DNA of 20,958 bases. Origin: an uncultured Pseudomonadota bacterium. Lineage in GTDB: Bacteria; Pseudomonadota; Gammaproteobacteria; Burkholderiales; Casimicrobiaceae. Shown here piece after piece: positions 1-7,620 of this stretch. Positions within the stretch are counted from its first letter, which is position 1, and every line of letters starts with the position of its first letter. The DNA lies in contig CALFEY010000333.1 in NCBI GenBank assembly GCA_937958295.1, forward strand, positions 1 through 20,958, in the 5' to 3' direction. The notes under the pieces are model-generated. The model ran no database searches, was not told where the DNA came from, and was given only the letters and a program-made list of their open reading frames with translations. The position numbers and the translations under genes are program-made.

Positions 1-1016
1 TGGATGTTCGTGAGCGGCGTGTTCGGTTGCAATCCCATGTACGCGAGTGCCCGCTCGATGCCCTCCCGCCGGACGCCGTCGCGCTCCTTCTCGGGATCGG
101 GCACGCGGCCGTCGATCGGCAGCACCATCTCCGGCGACGTGCCCCAGGTGACCTGCGGCAACACCTTGGAGGCATCGATGACGAGGGTCGTGTCGAACTT
201 GGCGCCCTCGTCGCTCACGAGCGTGCGCCACAGCGCAACCGCCTGGTTCCACGCCTCGCCGGTGGGTGCGAAGGGACGGCCCTTCACGTAGTCGAGCGTG
301 TGATGGTCCACGCCCACCATGCCCGAGCGGGCGCCGGCTTCGATGGCCATGTTGCACATCGTCATCCGCGCTTCCATCGTGAGCGCGCGCACGGCTTCGC
401 CGCCGAACTCGATGGCGTAGCCCGTGCCGCCCGCGGTGCCGATGCGACCGATCACTTCGAGCACGAGGTCCTTGGACGTGACCCCCGGCGCCAGGTGCCC
501 GTCGCACCGCACGAGCATCGACTTGGCCTTCTTCATCACGAGGCACTGCGTGGCGAGCACGTGCTCGACCTCCGACGTGCCGATGCCAAAGGCAAGCGCT
601 GCGAACGCGCCGTGGGTGCTCGTGTGCGAGTCCCCGCACACGACGGTCATTCCCGGCAGCGTGGCGCCCTGTTCCGGTCCGATCACGTGGACGATGCCCT
701 GACGATGATCGAGGAACGGGAAATAGGCCTTAGCCCCATGCTCGGCCATGTTGGCGTCGAGCGTCTCCACCTGCGTGCGGGAGATCGGGTCGGCGATGCC
801 CAGGTGCCAGTCCTTGGTGGGGGTGTTGTGGTCGGCCGTGGCCACCACGGATTCAACCCGCCACGGCTTGCGCCCGGCGAGCTTCAGGCCTTCGTAGGCC
901 TGCGGGCTCGTCACCTCGTGCACGAGGTGACGGTCGACGTAGATCAGGGCCGTGCCGTCGGGCTCTTCCCGGACCACATGGCTGTCCCACAACTTGTCGT
1001 AGAGCGTGCGTGGCAT
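1..1016 (-). CDS. leuC: 3-isopropylmalate dehydratase large subunit, N-terminal 338 residues (cut by window edge)
   Basis: LeuC, with LeuD, isomerises 2-isopropylmalate to 3-isopropylmalate in leucine synthesis in the cytosol. The reading frame opens at the ATG at 1016 (MPRTLYDKLWDSHVV) and stays open to base 1. Family hallmarks are the ADHNTPTKDW stretch (about residues 61-70), CGDSHTSTHGAFAALAFG (127-144) and GTSEVEHVLATQ (146-157). About 338 of a usual 470 residues are present. The segment carrying the three [4Fe-4S] cysteines lies just beyond base 1, so cluster ligation cannot be checked. A purine-rich GCGAGAAA precedes the ATG as a weak ribosome site. miaA ends 112 bp upstream, and an extended -10-like motif in that gap may give leuC its own promoter. 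Identification is near certain. Confidence 0.96.
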   Translation of the reverse strand, partial: MPRTLYDKLWDSHVVREEPDGTALIYVDRHLVHEVTSPQAYEGLKLAGRKPWRVESVVATADHNTPTKDWHLGIADPISRTQVETLDANMAEHGAKAYFPFLDHRQGIVHVIGPEQGATLPGMTVVCGDSHTSTHGAFAALAFGIGTSEVEHVLATQCLVMKKAKSMLVRCDGHLAPGVTSKDLVLEVIGRIGTAGGTGYAIEFGGEAVRALTMEARMTMCNMAIEAGARSGMVGVDHHTLDYVKGRPFAPTGEAWNQAVALWRTLVSDEGAKFDTTLVIDASKVLPQVTWGTSPEMVLPIDGRVPDPEKERDGVRREGIERALAYMGLQPNTPLTNI

Positions 1017-1058
1017 TTTCTCGCGCCGCCGGACCGGAGGGTGGCCGGCGGGATGACG

Positions 1059-1067
1059 ATTATTGCA
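1059..1067 (-). promoter_or_regulatory. possible extended -10 promoter for leuC
   Basis: The minus strand reads TGCAATAAT here, a TG-n-AATAAT match to an extended -10 box, about 43 nt before the leuC ATG. No convincing -35 box precedes it. Between it and the ATG, CCGCCGG (1026-1032) pairs with CCGGCGG (1045-1051), so the predicted leader carries a 7-bp stem. Weak evidence. Confidence 0.3.
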
Positions 1068-1128
1068 CAGGCGCGTCGGGCGCCGCTGCCGGGACGGAAC
1101 GCGTCCCCCAGCGCGCCGTGTGCCGACG

Positions 1129-2061
1129 TCACCCGGCGTCGATTGTCCTTCCGAGCGCCGCCACCACTGCCTGCGGGTCCCGTGCCTCGTCGGGGGTGAG
1201 ACGCCGCACGGGCATGCCCCGCAGCCAAGTGAGCTGCCGCTTGGCGAGCTGGCGCGTGGCCGCGATGCCCTGCTCGCGCAACGCGGCGGCATCGATCTCG
1301 CCGTCGAGGAAGCGCCATGCCTGTCGGTAACCCACGCTGCGCATCGAGGGCAACGCCGGATCGAGCCCATGGCGCGCCCGCAACCCGCGCAGCTCGTCCA
1401 CCAGGCCGGCGTCAAGCATCGCGTCGAAGCGCGCCGCGATGGCCGCGTGCAGCGCGGCACGCTCCGGCGGTACCAGCGCAAGCGCCACGCTCGGGCCGAG
1501 CGCGTCTGCCGCGGGTGCGCGCTGGCCTTGCAGCGCCGACAGCGGCCTGCCGGTGATCGCGTGCACCTCGAGTGCCCGCTGAATGCGCTGCGCATCGGTG
1601 GGCGCGAGGCGCGCGGCCGTGCCCGCATCCACCCGGGCGAGCTCCGCGTGCAGGGCGGGCCAGCCTTCGCGCGCCGCCCGCGCATCGAGTGCAGCGCGAA
1701 TCGCGGCGTCGGCCTGCGGCAGGTCCGACAGGCCTTCGGTCAGCGCCTTGAAGTAGAGCATCGTGCCGCCGGCGAGGATGGGCACGTGGCCGCGGGCGCG
1801 GATCCCCGCCACTGCCTCCAGCGCGTCGCGCACGAACCGCGCGGCGGAGTAGGCTTCGGTGGGCTCGACGACGTCCACGACGTGATGCGGCACGAGCGCC
1901 CGCTCGTCGGCGGACGGCTTGGCGGTACCGATGTCCATGCCGCGATAGACCTGCGCGGAGTCCACCGACACGATCTCCCCGCGGAAGTGTTGCGCCAGGG
2001 CGAGCGCGAGTGCGCTCTTGCCCGACGCGGTCGGGCCCATCAGCAGGATCGCGGCACGCAC
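1129..2061 (-). CDS. miaA: tRNA dimethylallyltransferase MiaA
   Basis: MiaA transfers a dimethylallyl group from DMAPP to N6 of A37 in tRNAs reading UNN codons. The P-loop GPTASGKS lies at about residues 9-16, followed by the DSAQVYRGMDIGTAKP segment, the LAGGTMLYFKAL segment (about residue 100) and the C-terminal SVGYRQ and TRQLAKRQLTWLR motifs. I chose the GTG at 2061 because it lies a few residues before ILLMGPTASGK, as usual in the family, and gives 310 residues (E. coli about 316). No clear ribosome site precedes it, and the frame stays open upstream into mutL. mutL ends 20 bp upstream, so translation from the mutL transcript, perhaps coupled, is likely. The product is certain; the exact start is not. 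Confidence 0.93.
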   Translation of the reverse strand: MRAAILLMGPTASGKSALALALAQHFRGEIVSVDSAQVYRGMDIGTAKPSADERALVPHHVVDVVEPTEAYSAARFVRDALEAVAGIRARGHVPILAGGTMLYFKALTEGLSDLPQADAAIRAALDARAAREGWPALHAELARVDAGTAARLAPTDAQRIQRALEVHAITGRPLSALQGQRAPAADALGPSVALALVPPERAALHAAIAARFDAMLDAGLVDELRGLRARHGLDPALPSMRSVGYRQAWRFLDGEIDAAALREQGIAATRQLAKRQLTWLRGMPVRRLTPDEARDPQAVVAALGRTIDAG

Positions 2062-2081
2062 CGGGCGCGGTGGCGCGGAGC

Positions 2082-3899
2082 CTAGCGGCCGCGCATAAAC
2101 AGGCGGTCGAGGTCGGCGAGCGAGAGCTGGTACCACGTGGGCCGGCCGTGGTTGCATTGGCCGCCCCGCTCCGTGGCCTCCATCTGCCGCAGCAGCGCGT
2201 TCATCTCCGGGACGGTAAGCGCGCGATTGGCCCGCACCGAGCCGTGGCATGCCATCGTGGAGAGAAGCTCGTCGCGGCGTGCGGCCAGCGCCTGCGTGCC
2301 GCCGAACTCGCGAATGTCGTGCAGCACGGCGCGGGCGAGCGCCGCGGGATCGGCATCGGTGAGCGGGGCCGGCACCCCGCGTACCGCGAGCGTGGCAGGC
2401 CCGAGCGCAGAGAGCGCGAAGCCGAGCATGGCGAGGGCTTCGCCGTGCTCCTCCACGGTGGCCATCTCGAGCGGCTCGGCGGCGAAGGTTGCGGGCACGA
2501 GCAGCGGCTGCACCGGCAGGCGCGCGTCCGCGGCCGTCTTGAGGCGCTCGTACACGATGCGCTCGTGCGCCGCATGCATGTCCACGAGCACGAGACCGTG
2601 CCGGTTCTGCGCGAGCACGTAGATGCCGTGCAGTTGCGCGAGCGCGAAGCCGAGCGGGTGCGGGTCGTCATCTTCCCACGCAGGCGCTGCAATGGTCGCC
2701 GCCGCAGGGCGGCCGCCGAAGAGGCGCGCATAGAAAGCCGACGGCTCCGCGGCATCGATGGCGAGCGCCGCCTGCGTGGATGGCGCCCATGCCATCCCTG
2801 CCGATCCGCCGCTGCCCGGCGCCGCCGAGGACAGCATGCTCGCGCCACCGATCGGCGGCATCTGCGCCGCGGCGGCGCCAAGCTTTTCGGCCGCCGACAC
2901 GGCTGGCTGCTCGGCCGCGGTGGCGGCAAGCGAGCGCTCCACGGCGCGCCGCACGAATTCGTGAATGGCGCCCGAATCGCGAAAGCGCACTTCGGTCTTT
3001 TGCGGATGCACGTTCACGTCCACGCGACGCGGATCGACTTCGAGCCATAGCGCGTATGCGGGTTGGCGCTCGTGGTGGAGCACATCGCGGTACGCCTCGC
3101 GCAACGCGTGCGAGAGCACGCGATCGCGCACGAAGCGCCCGTTCACGAACGCGTACTGCCCACCGCCTTGCGCCGCATACGCCGGGCGCACCGCGAAGCC
3201 CGACAAGCGCGTTGGCCCCGCCTCCACGTCCACGCGCGCCGCGTGCGCCACGAAGTCGTCGCCCAGCAGCGCCTCGACGCGCGCCTGGCGGCCGCCCGCG
3301 GGCAGCCGGTGGACCGCGCGACCGTTGTTGTGCAGCGTGAAGCCCACGTGCGGATGCGCAAGCGCGATGCGCCGGAACGCCTCGTCGCAGTGGCCCCATT
3401 CCGTGGCATCGGTGCGCAGGAACTTGCGCCGCGCCGGCGTGTTGAAGAAGAGCTCCTCGACCGTCACGCTGGTGCCCGCGGCGAGTGCGGCCGGCGCCAC
3501 CGGCGCCACCGTGCCGCCTTCCACCTCGATGCGCCACGCATGCGGCTTGTCCCGCGCGCGCGAGGCCACCGACATGCGAGACACCGAGGCGATGGATGCC
3601 AGCGCCTCGCCGCGAAAGCCGAGAGAGGCAATCGCTTCCAGGTCGGTGGGCACGCGAATCTTGGACGTGGCATGCCGCGCGAGCGAGAGCGGGAGCTCCT
3701 CGCGCGGGATGCCGCCGCCGTCGTCGACCACGCGAATGCGCTTGACGCCGCCGCCGGCGATGTCCACGTCGATCTGCGTGGCGCCGGCATCCAGCGCGTT
3801 CTCGAGGAGCTCCTTCAGCACGGCGGCCGGACGCTCGACGACCTCGCCCGCCGCGATCTGGCTGATGAGGAGATCCGGCAGCGTCTGGATCGACGCCAT
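2082..3899 (-). CDS. mutL: DNA mismatch repair protein MutL, endonuclease type
   Basis: MutL couples MutS mismatch recognition to strand incision. The N-terminal GHKL ATPase shows ELLENALDAG (30-39), DDGGGI (59-64), RHATSKI (75-81), GFRGEALASI (94-103) and FFNTPARRKF (151-160). A low-complexity Ala/Ser/Pro linker spans about 325-405. The C-terminal dimerisation domain holds DMHAAHERIVYE (440-451), ACHGSVRA (550-557) and CNHGRP (582-587), which fit the metal-dependent nuclease motifs of MutL proteins in organisms lacking MutH. The usual glutamine of DQHA is methionine here. The start is the ATG at 3899, preceded by GAGG at about 8 nt; an in-frame upstream extension would overlap the previous gene. 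Length is 605 residues. It begins 10 bp after the amidotransferase gene and is followed by miaA. Confidence 0.96.
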   Translation of the reverse strand: MASIQTLPDLLISQIAAGEVVERPAAVLKELLENALDAGATQIDVDIAGGGVKRIRVVDDGGGIPREELPLSLARHATSKIRVPTDLEAIASLGFRGEALASIASVSRMSVASRARDKPHAWRIEVEGGTVAPVAPAALAAGTSVTVEELFFNTPARRKFLRTDATEWGHCDEAFRRIALAHPHVGFTLHNNGRAVHRLPAGGRQARVEALLGDDFVAHAARVDVEAGPTRLSGFAVRPAYAAQGGGQYAFVNGRFVRDRVLSHALREAYRDVLHHERQPAYALWLEVDPRRVDVNVHPQKTEVRFRDSGAIHEFVRRAVERSLAATAAEQPAVSAAEKLGAAAAQMPPIGGASMLSSAAPGSGGSAGMAWAPSTQAALAIDAAEPSAFYARLFGGRPAAATIAAPAWEDDDPHPLGFALAQLHGIYVLAQNRHGLVLVDMHAAHERIVYERLKTAADARLPVQPLLVPATFAAEPLEMATVEEHGEALAMLGFALSALGPATLAVRGVPAPLTDADPAALARAVLHDIREFGGTQALAARRDELLSTMACHGSVRANRALTVPEMNALLRQMEATERGGQCNHGRPTWYQLSLADLDRLFMRGR

Positions 3900-3909
3900 C
3901 AGCGTCGCC

Positions 3910-4620
3910 TCATCGGGTGGTGAGCCCCTGCGCCCAGCGCGCGTAGATGGCATCGGCCACCGCACCGAGCGCGGCGAGGCGCTCGTCGAGGTCGCTCTCG
4001 ATGTCAGCCGCGCTCTGCCGGTACGCGCTCGACCGATGCGGGAGCTCGTCGGCGCCGAGCCGGCACCAAGTCTCGACGAGATCGCGCGTCATCTCCACAT
4101 GGCATTGGAAGCCCAAGTGGCGGTCGTCGATCACGTAGCCCTGGTTGGCAACGAAGTCGTTGGTGAGAATGCGCGTGGCCATCGGGGGCAGCTCGAATGC
4201 GTCGTAGTGCCACTGGAAGGCGGCGAAGCGGGGCCTTCCGCCGAACCACTCGCGCGCCGCGCCGCGCTCGGCGACGTCGACGTGGAACCACCCGATCTCC
4301 GGCGCCGGCATGCGCGCGACCTTCGCGCCGAGCGCCTTGGCCATCAGCTGGCCGCCGAGGCAGTGGCCGATGACGGGCGTGCCATCGGAGATCGCGTCGC
4401 GGATGAGGCGCTCGAGCGGCGCGATCCACGGCAGGTCGTCGTTGACGCTCATGGGGCCGCCCATCATGCCGAGCCCTGAGAACTGCGCAGGACTCGCAGG
4501 CACCGCTGCGCCTTCGTCGAGCGGCACGAGCTGCCATGGGATGCCCTGGCGGTCGAGCCAGTCGCCGAACCGGCCAGGGTGCTCGGTCTGCGAGAAGCGG
4601 AAGATGGCGACGGGCTGCAT
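3910..4620 (-). CDS. class I glutamine amidotransferase, GMP-synthase-like
   Basis: A 236-residue stand-alone class I (triad) glutamine amidotransferase domain. The nucleophile elbow GHCLGGQL places the catalytic Cys at 87. FQCHVEMT supplies His174 and Glu176, completing the triad. There is no synthetase domain, so the acceptor substrate is unknown. The closest class I recognise is the GMP-synthase-like single-domain group (GuaA-like, YfeJ-type), some of whose members act as gamma-glutamyl hydrolases. The ATG at 4620 has no Shine-Dalgarno, but TAGAAT ends exactly 6 nt before it. The gene ends 10 bp before mutL, so it may lead a short amidotransferase-mutL-miaA transcript. Domain call is firm; physiological role unknown. 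Confidence 0.88.
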   Translation of the reverse strand: MQPVAIFRFSQTEHPGRFGDWLDRQGIPWQLVPLDEGAAVPASPAQFSGLGMMGGPMSVNDDLPWIAPLERLIRDAISDGTPVIGHCLGGQLMAKALGAKVARMPAPEIGWFHVDVAERGAAREWFGGRPRFAAFQWHYDAFELPPMATRILTNDFVANQGYVIDDRHLGFQCHVEMTRDLVETWCRLGADELPHRSSAYRQSAADIESDLDERLAALGAVADAIYARWAQGLTTR

Positions 4621-4626
4621 CGGGGA

Positions 4627-4635
4627 ATTCTAGCA
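4627..4635 (-). promoter_or_regulatory. extended -10 box placed for a leaderless amidotransferase mRNA
   Basis: The minus strand reads TGCTAGAAT followed by TCCCCG and then the ATG at 4620. TAGAAT matches the -10 consensus at five of six bases, with the extended TG-n in place. Six bases between box and ATG puts +1 on the A of the start codon. No Shine-Dalgarno and no good -35 are visible. Confidence 0.5.
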
Positions 4636-4670
4636 GTCGTCGCGGTAGCCGCCCGGCTGGGCCGTGCCGC

Positions 4671-5423
4671 CTACATCTGCTTGAAGAGATGCGTGAACTG
4701 GCGCGAGATCGGCAGCTTCTCCTGGCGGTGCTTAAGCAGGATGAACTGGCGCTCGGCATCTTCGCGCAGCACGCCCGACACGGCATCGAGATTGACGATC
4801 GTGCCGCGATGGACCTGCCAGAACTGCTTCGGATCGAGATCGGTCAGGAGGTCTTTGAGCGGCGTGCGGATGAGCGCCTCGCCGCTCGCGAGCACCACGC
4901 GCGTGTACTTCGTGTCCGACTGGAAGTAGAGCACGTCGGACACGGGGATGAGCTTCACCTGCTTCCCCACGGCCGCCTTGACCCATTTCATATGCCCGGC
5001 GCCGGCGGAAAGCGTGGAGCGCAGTTCCGCGACGAGGTTGCGAAGGTCGATAGGCGGGCTCGCGAGCTTGCGCGTCATGCGCTCAACCATCGCGGCCAGG
5101 CGATCCGAGTCCACGGGCTTCAGCAGATAGTCCACGGCGCCGGCTTCGAAGGCCTTGAGCGCGTACTGGTCGTAGGCCGTGATGAACACCACGTGGCACT
5201 GGCCGCCGATGGCGGCGGCCACCTCCAGGCCGGACAGACCGGGCATGCGGATGTCGAGGAAGGCGATGTCGGGCCGGTGCACGGCGAAGAGCTCGAGCGC
5301 GGCATCGCCATCCTCGGCCTCGGCCACGATCGAAAGCTCCGGCCAGGCCTCGGCCAGCTTTTCCTTCAGCCGCTCGCGCATCAGCGGTTCGTCTTCGGCG
5401 ATGAGGGCGGTCGGGCTCTTCAT
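4671..5423 (-). CDS. LytTR-family response regulator (LytR/AlgR type)
   Basis: A 250-residue two-component response regulator. The receiver domain (about 4-120) has the acidic pair Glu10/Asp11, phospho-acceptor Asp57 in FLDIRMPG, Thr82 and Lys102 in LLKPVD. The C-terminal LytTR DNA-binding domain (about 147-248) shows KLIPVSDVLYFQSDTKYT, the QVHRGTIVNLDAV stretch and the terminal ISRQF. Regulators of this class bind direct repeats upstream of target promoters. The ATG at 5423 overlaps the stop of the kinase gene as ATGA, indicating translational coupling and a cognate pair. The layout resembles AlgZ/AlgR and LytS/LytR; target genes cannot be told from the sequence. Family assignment is firm. 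Confidence 0.93.
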   Translation of the reverse strand: MKSPTALIAEDEPLMRERLKEKLAEAWPELSIVAEAEDGDAALELFAVHRPDIAFLDIRMPGLSGLEVAAAIGGQCHVVFITAYDQYALKAFEAGAVDYLLKPVDSDRLAAMVERMTRKLASPPIDLRNLVAELRSTLSAGAGHMKWVKAAVGKQVKLIPVSDVLYFQSDTKYTRVVLASGEALIRTPLKDLLTDLDPKQFWQVHRGTIVNLDAVSGVLREDAERQFILLKHRQEKLPISRQFTHLFKQM

Positions 5424-6613
5424 GACGTCGCGGTCTCGTCGGTGGGAACGGGGGCCGCCACGCGCGCGCAGGCGGTGGCCGGCAGCACGATGCGCGCCCG
5501 GAAGCCGCGAGGCTCGTTCCCCTCGAGCGAGAGCGACGCGCGCTTGCCGTAGAGGAGCTCGAGGCGCTCCCGGATGTTGGCGAGGCCGATGCCGCCGGCG
5601 GTGGGCCCGGCGGCCAGGCCCGCGCCGGTGTCGGCCACCAGGAGCACGAGGTCATCGTCGCGGCGCGCCGCCGCCACGTCCACGCGTCCCCCGCGTGCCA
5701 CCGGCTCGATGCCGTGCTTGATGGCGTTCTCGGTCAGGGTGATGAACATGCCGGGCGGGATCGCGCAGTCGGCGATGTCCTCGGCCACGTCCACCGACCA
5801 GCCAAGGCGCTTGCCCAGGCGCGTCTGCATGATGCCAAGGTAGGCTCGGATCATCGCGGCCTCCTGGCGCACGGTGGTCATCTCGTCACGCAAGGCGGGG
5901 GCCGCCGCACGCAGGAAGCGGATCAGCTCGCCGATGAGCCGGGCGGCGTCCGGCGCGCCCTTCTCCGCGAGCTGTTGCGCGCTGCCCAGCGTGTTGAAGA
6001 GGAAATGCGGCTCGATCTGCAGCTGCAGCAGCTTGAGCTTGGACTCGGCGAGCTGGCGCGAGGTCTCACTCTGGCGGGCCTCCGCCTCGAGGCTCGCGGT
6101 GAGGGCGCGATACTCGCGGTTGCGCAGGTGGGCGATGAGCGCCGTGACGAGCGAGAAGAGCACGCCGAACACGAGCGCCGCGGTGACTACATGGCGCAGC
6201 TTGGCGCTGTCCTGAAAGAAGACGAATGGGTCCACGCCCTTCACGAGCCCCGCGATGCTCGCCCCCACGAAGGCGCCGGCGAGCGCGAGGATCGGCGCTG
6301 CCACGATGTAGCGGAAGATGCGCCCCTGGAAGCGCCGGTAGCCGAACCAGGCCGACAGCCCCGACCAGATGAGCGTGAGCACCACGAGATTGAAGAGGAT
6401 CGCCGCTTCCGCAAACGTCATGTTCCACGGAAAGCGCGAGGCCACCCACGCCACCAGGGTGGTCGCCAGAACCACGAAGATCAGCCACCGCCAGCCGCCG
6501 TTGGCGTAGAACCAGCGGTCGAACGCGCGCACGTCGCGGCGCTCGATCTCGGAAAGCGAGGCGAGCACGCGCTGGGCGAAGAGGTCGTAGCGGTGCTTCA
6601 GGGTGGCGAACAT
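5420..6613 (-). CDS. LytS/AlgZ-type sensor histidine kinase
   Basis: A membrane histidine kinase partnered with the LytTR regulator it overlaps. Four hydrophobic stretches (about 42-58, 66-90, 101-125, 142-161) form the membrane part, with no large periplasmic domain. A short coiled segment (about 165-195) leads to the His_kinase box IEPHFLFNTL, with phospho-acceptor His203. The ATPase domain has TENAIKHG (294-301), DTGAGL (328-333) and GIGLANIRERL (341-351). I use the ATG at 6613 (397 residues). The other candidate, at 6625, lies inside a TAGAAT hexamer that looks like a -10 box. No Shine-Dalgarno is visible at either start. The signal sensed is unknown. Confidence 0.92.
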   Translation of the reverse strand: MFATLKHRYDLFAQRVLASLSEIERRDVRAFDRWFYANGGWRWLIFVVLATTLVAWVASRFPWNMTFAEAAILFNLVVLTLIWSGLSAWFGYRRFQGRIFRYIVAAPILALAGAFVGASIAGLVKGVDPFVFFQDSAKLRHVVTAALVFGVLFSLVTALIAHLRNREYRALTASLEAEARQSETSRQLAESKLKLLQLQIEPHFLFNTLGSAQQLAEKGAPDAARLIGELIRFLRAAAPALRDEMTTVRQEAAMIRAYLGIMQTRLGKRLGWSVDVAEDIADCAIPPGMFITLTENAIKHGIEPVARGGRVDVAAARRDDDLVLLVADTGAGLAAGPTAGGIGLANIRERLELLYGKRASLSLEGNEPRGFRARIVLPATACARVAAPVPTDETATS

Positions 6614-6623
6614 ACAGCGGCCC

Positions 6624-6629
6624 ATTCTA
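6624..6629 (-). promoter_or_regulatory. -10 box just before the histidine kinase start
   Basis: TAGAAT on the minus strand, with 10 nt between it and the ATG at 6613; predicted leader about 4 nt. A 7-bp inverted repeat (6635-6652) lies 5 bp upstream, in the place of the -10/-35 spacer. No -35 match is visible. Confidence 0.42.
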
Positions 6630-6634
6630 GGGGC

Positions 6635-6652
6635 TCGCGCGCCTGCGCGCGA
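6635..6652. terminator. possible hairpin between folE2 and the kinase gene
   Basis: TCGCGCG (6635-6641) and CGCGCGA (6646-6652) form a perfect 7-bp stem with a 4-base loop. It lies downstream of folE2 and directly upstream of the kinase -10 box. There is no T-tract, so an intrinsic terminator is not assured; a protein-binding palindrome is an alternative. Confidence 0.35.
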
Positions 6653-6711
6653 CCGGCTCGCGACCGCCGGCGCCCAGCCGTCACCAATGGCGACGACGGC
6701 CGACCAAACGC

Positions 6712-7527
6712 CTACATGCCCCGCGCGATGCGGGCGTAGGCCGAGTGATTGTGGATCGACTCGAAGTTCTCGGCCTCCACGCACCACGCGGCAAGGCGCG
6801 CGTCGGCGGCGAGCCGCCCCGCCACGCCGCGGACCAGGTCTTCGACGAAGCGCGGGTTGTCGTAGGCGCGCTCGGTGACGTATTTCTCGTCGGCGCGCTT
6901 CAGGATGCCGTAGAGCTCGGAGGAGGCCTCCTCCTCCGCCACGCGCAGGATCTCGTGGACCTCCACCGCGCCCTGCGTACGTACCGAGATGGTCACCATG
7001 GAGCGCTGGTTGTGCGCGCCGTACTCGGATATCTCCTTCGAGCACGGGCACAGCGAGGTCACCGGCACCGCCACCGTGACGGTCTTGGTGACGCGGCCAT
7101 CGGCCAGCTCGCCCACCAGTCGCACCTCGTAGTCGAGCAGGCTCGCCACGCCCGACACCGGCGCGGTCTTGCGCACGAAGAACGGGAAGGCGAGCTCGAT
7201 GCGCCCGCCCGGGGCGTCCAGGCGCACCACGAGCTCGCGCAACAGCGCGTCCAGGCCCGCCACGGAAAGCGGGGTAGACGCCGCGGCGAGGTCCTCGAGC
7301 AGCGCTACCAGGCGGGACATATGCGTGCCCTTGCGGTCTTCCGGCAGCGCAACGTACACGCTCGCCTGGGCAATGGTGGGTTGCGCGGCGCCATTGGCGT
7401 CGGCGAAGACGAGCGGGTAGCGCAGGCCGCGGATGCCGACCTGGTCGATGGCGAGGTGCCGCTCGTCCCGTGCCGACTGCGTGTCGGGGATGGGGATGAG
7501 ATGGGCGGGTTGCTCGGGACGGTTCAT
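6712..7527 (-). CDS. folE2: GTP cyclohydrolase IB (FolE2)
   Basis: FolE2 converts GTP to 7,8-dihydroneopterin triphosphate, the first step of folate and queuosine precursor synthesis. It is the type IB enzyme, unrelated in sequence to FolE. The protein is 271 residues, typical for the family. TSLCPCSKEISEYGAHNQRS (158-177) carries the conserved metal-site cysteine and histidine, and IHNHSAYA (259-266) is the usual C-terminal signature. The ATG at 7527 has no Shine-Dalgarno; TACAAT lies 9 nt upstream. It follows dxs after 93 bp containing an 8-bp stem hairpin, so it may be transcribed separately from xseB-ispA-dxs. No Zur-like operator is obvious. Confidence 0.95.
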   Translation of the reverse strand: MNRPEQPAHLIPIPDTQSARDERHLAIDQVGIRGLRYPLVFADANGAAQPTIAQASVYVALPEDRKGTHMSRLVALLEDLAAASTPLSVAGLDALLRELVVRLDAPGGRIELAFPFFVRKTAPVSGVASLLDYEVRLVGELADGRVTKTVTVAVPVTSLCPCSKEISEYGAHNQRSMVTISVRTQGAVEVHEILRVAEEEASSELYGILKRADEKYVTERAYDNPRFVEDLVRGVAGRLAADARLAAWCVEAENFESIHNHSAYARIARGM

Positions 7528-7536
7528 GGCAGAAGA

Positions 7537-7542
7537 ATTGTA
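7537..7542 (-). promoter_or_regulatory. -10 box just before folE2
   Basis: TACAAT on the minus strand, separated by 9 nt from the folE2 ATG at 7527; predicted leader about 3 nt. No Shine-Dalgarno and no convincing -35 are present. Confidence 0.42.
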
Positions 7543-7577
7543 GCGGATCGGTCTTGCGTCACCGGCGGGCGGCCGGG

Positions 7578-7605
7578 GCGCGAGGGACGTCGGCGATCCT
7601 CGCGC
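7578..7605. terminator. hairpin between dxs and folE2
   Basis: GCGCGAGG (7578-7585) pairs perfectly with CCTCGCGC (7598-7605) across a 12-base loop, beginning 16 bp after the dxs stop codon. No T-tract follows, so termination strength is uncertain. Its place supports separate transcription of folE2. Confidence 0.4.
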
Positions 7606-7620
7606 GGGGGCCGCACGTCG

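Noticed and set aside
1026..1051. Leucine attenuator in the leuC leader
   Set aside because: A 7-bp stem exists, but there is no leader peptide with leucine codons and no terminator T-tract.
27..1199. 390-codon plus-strand open frame
   Set aside because: Antisense to leuC; Arg/His-rich shadow typical of GC-rich DNA, with no recognisable domain.
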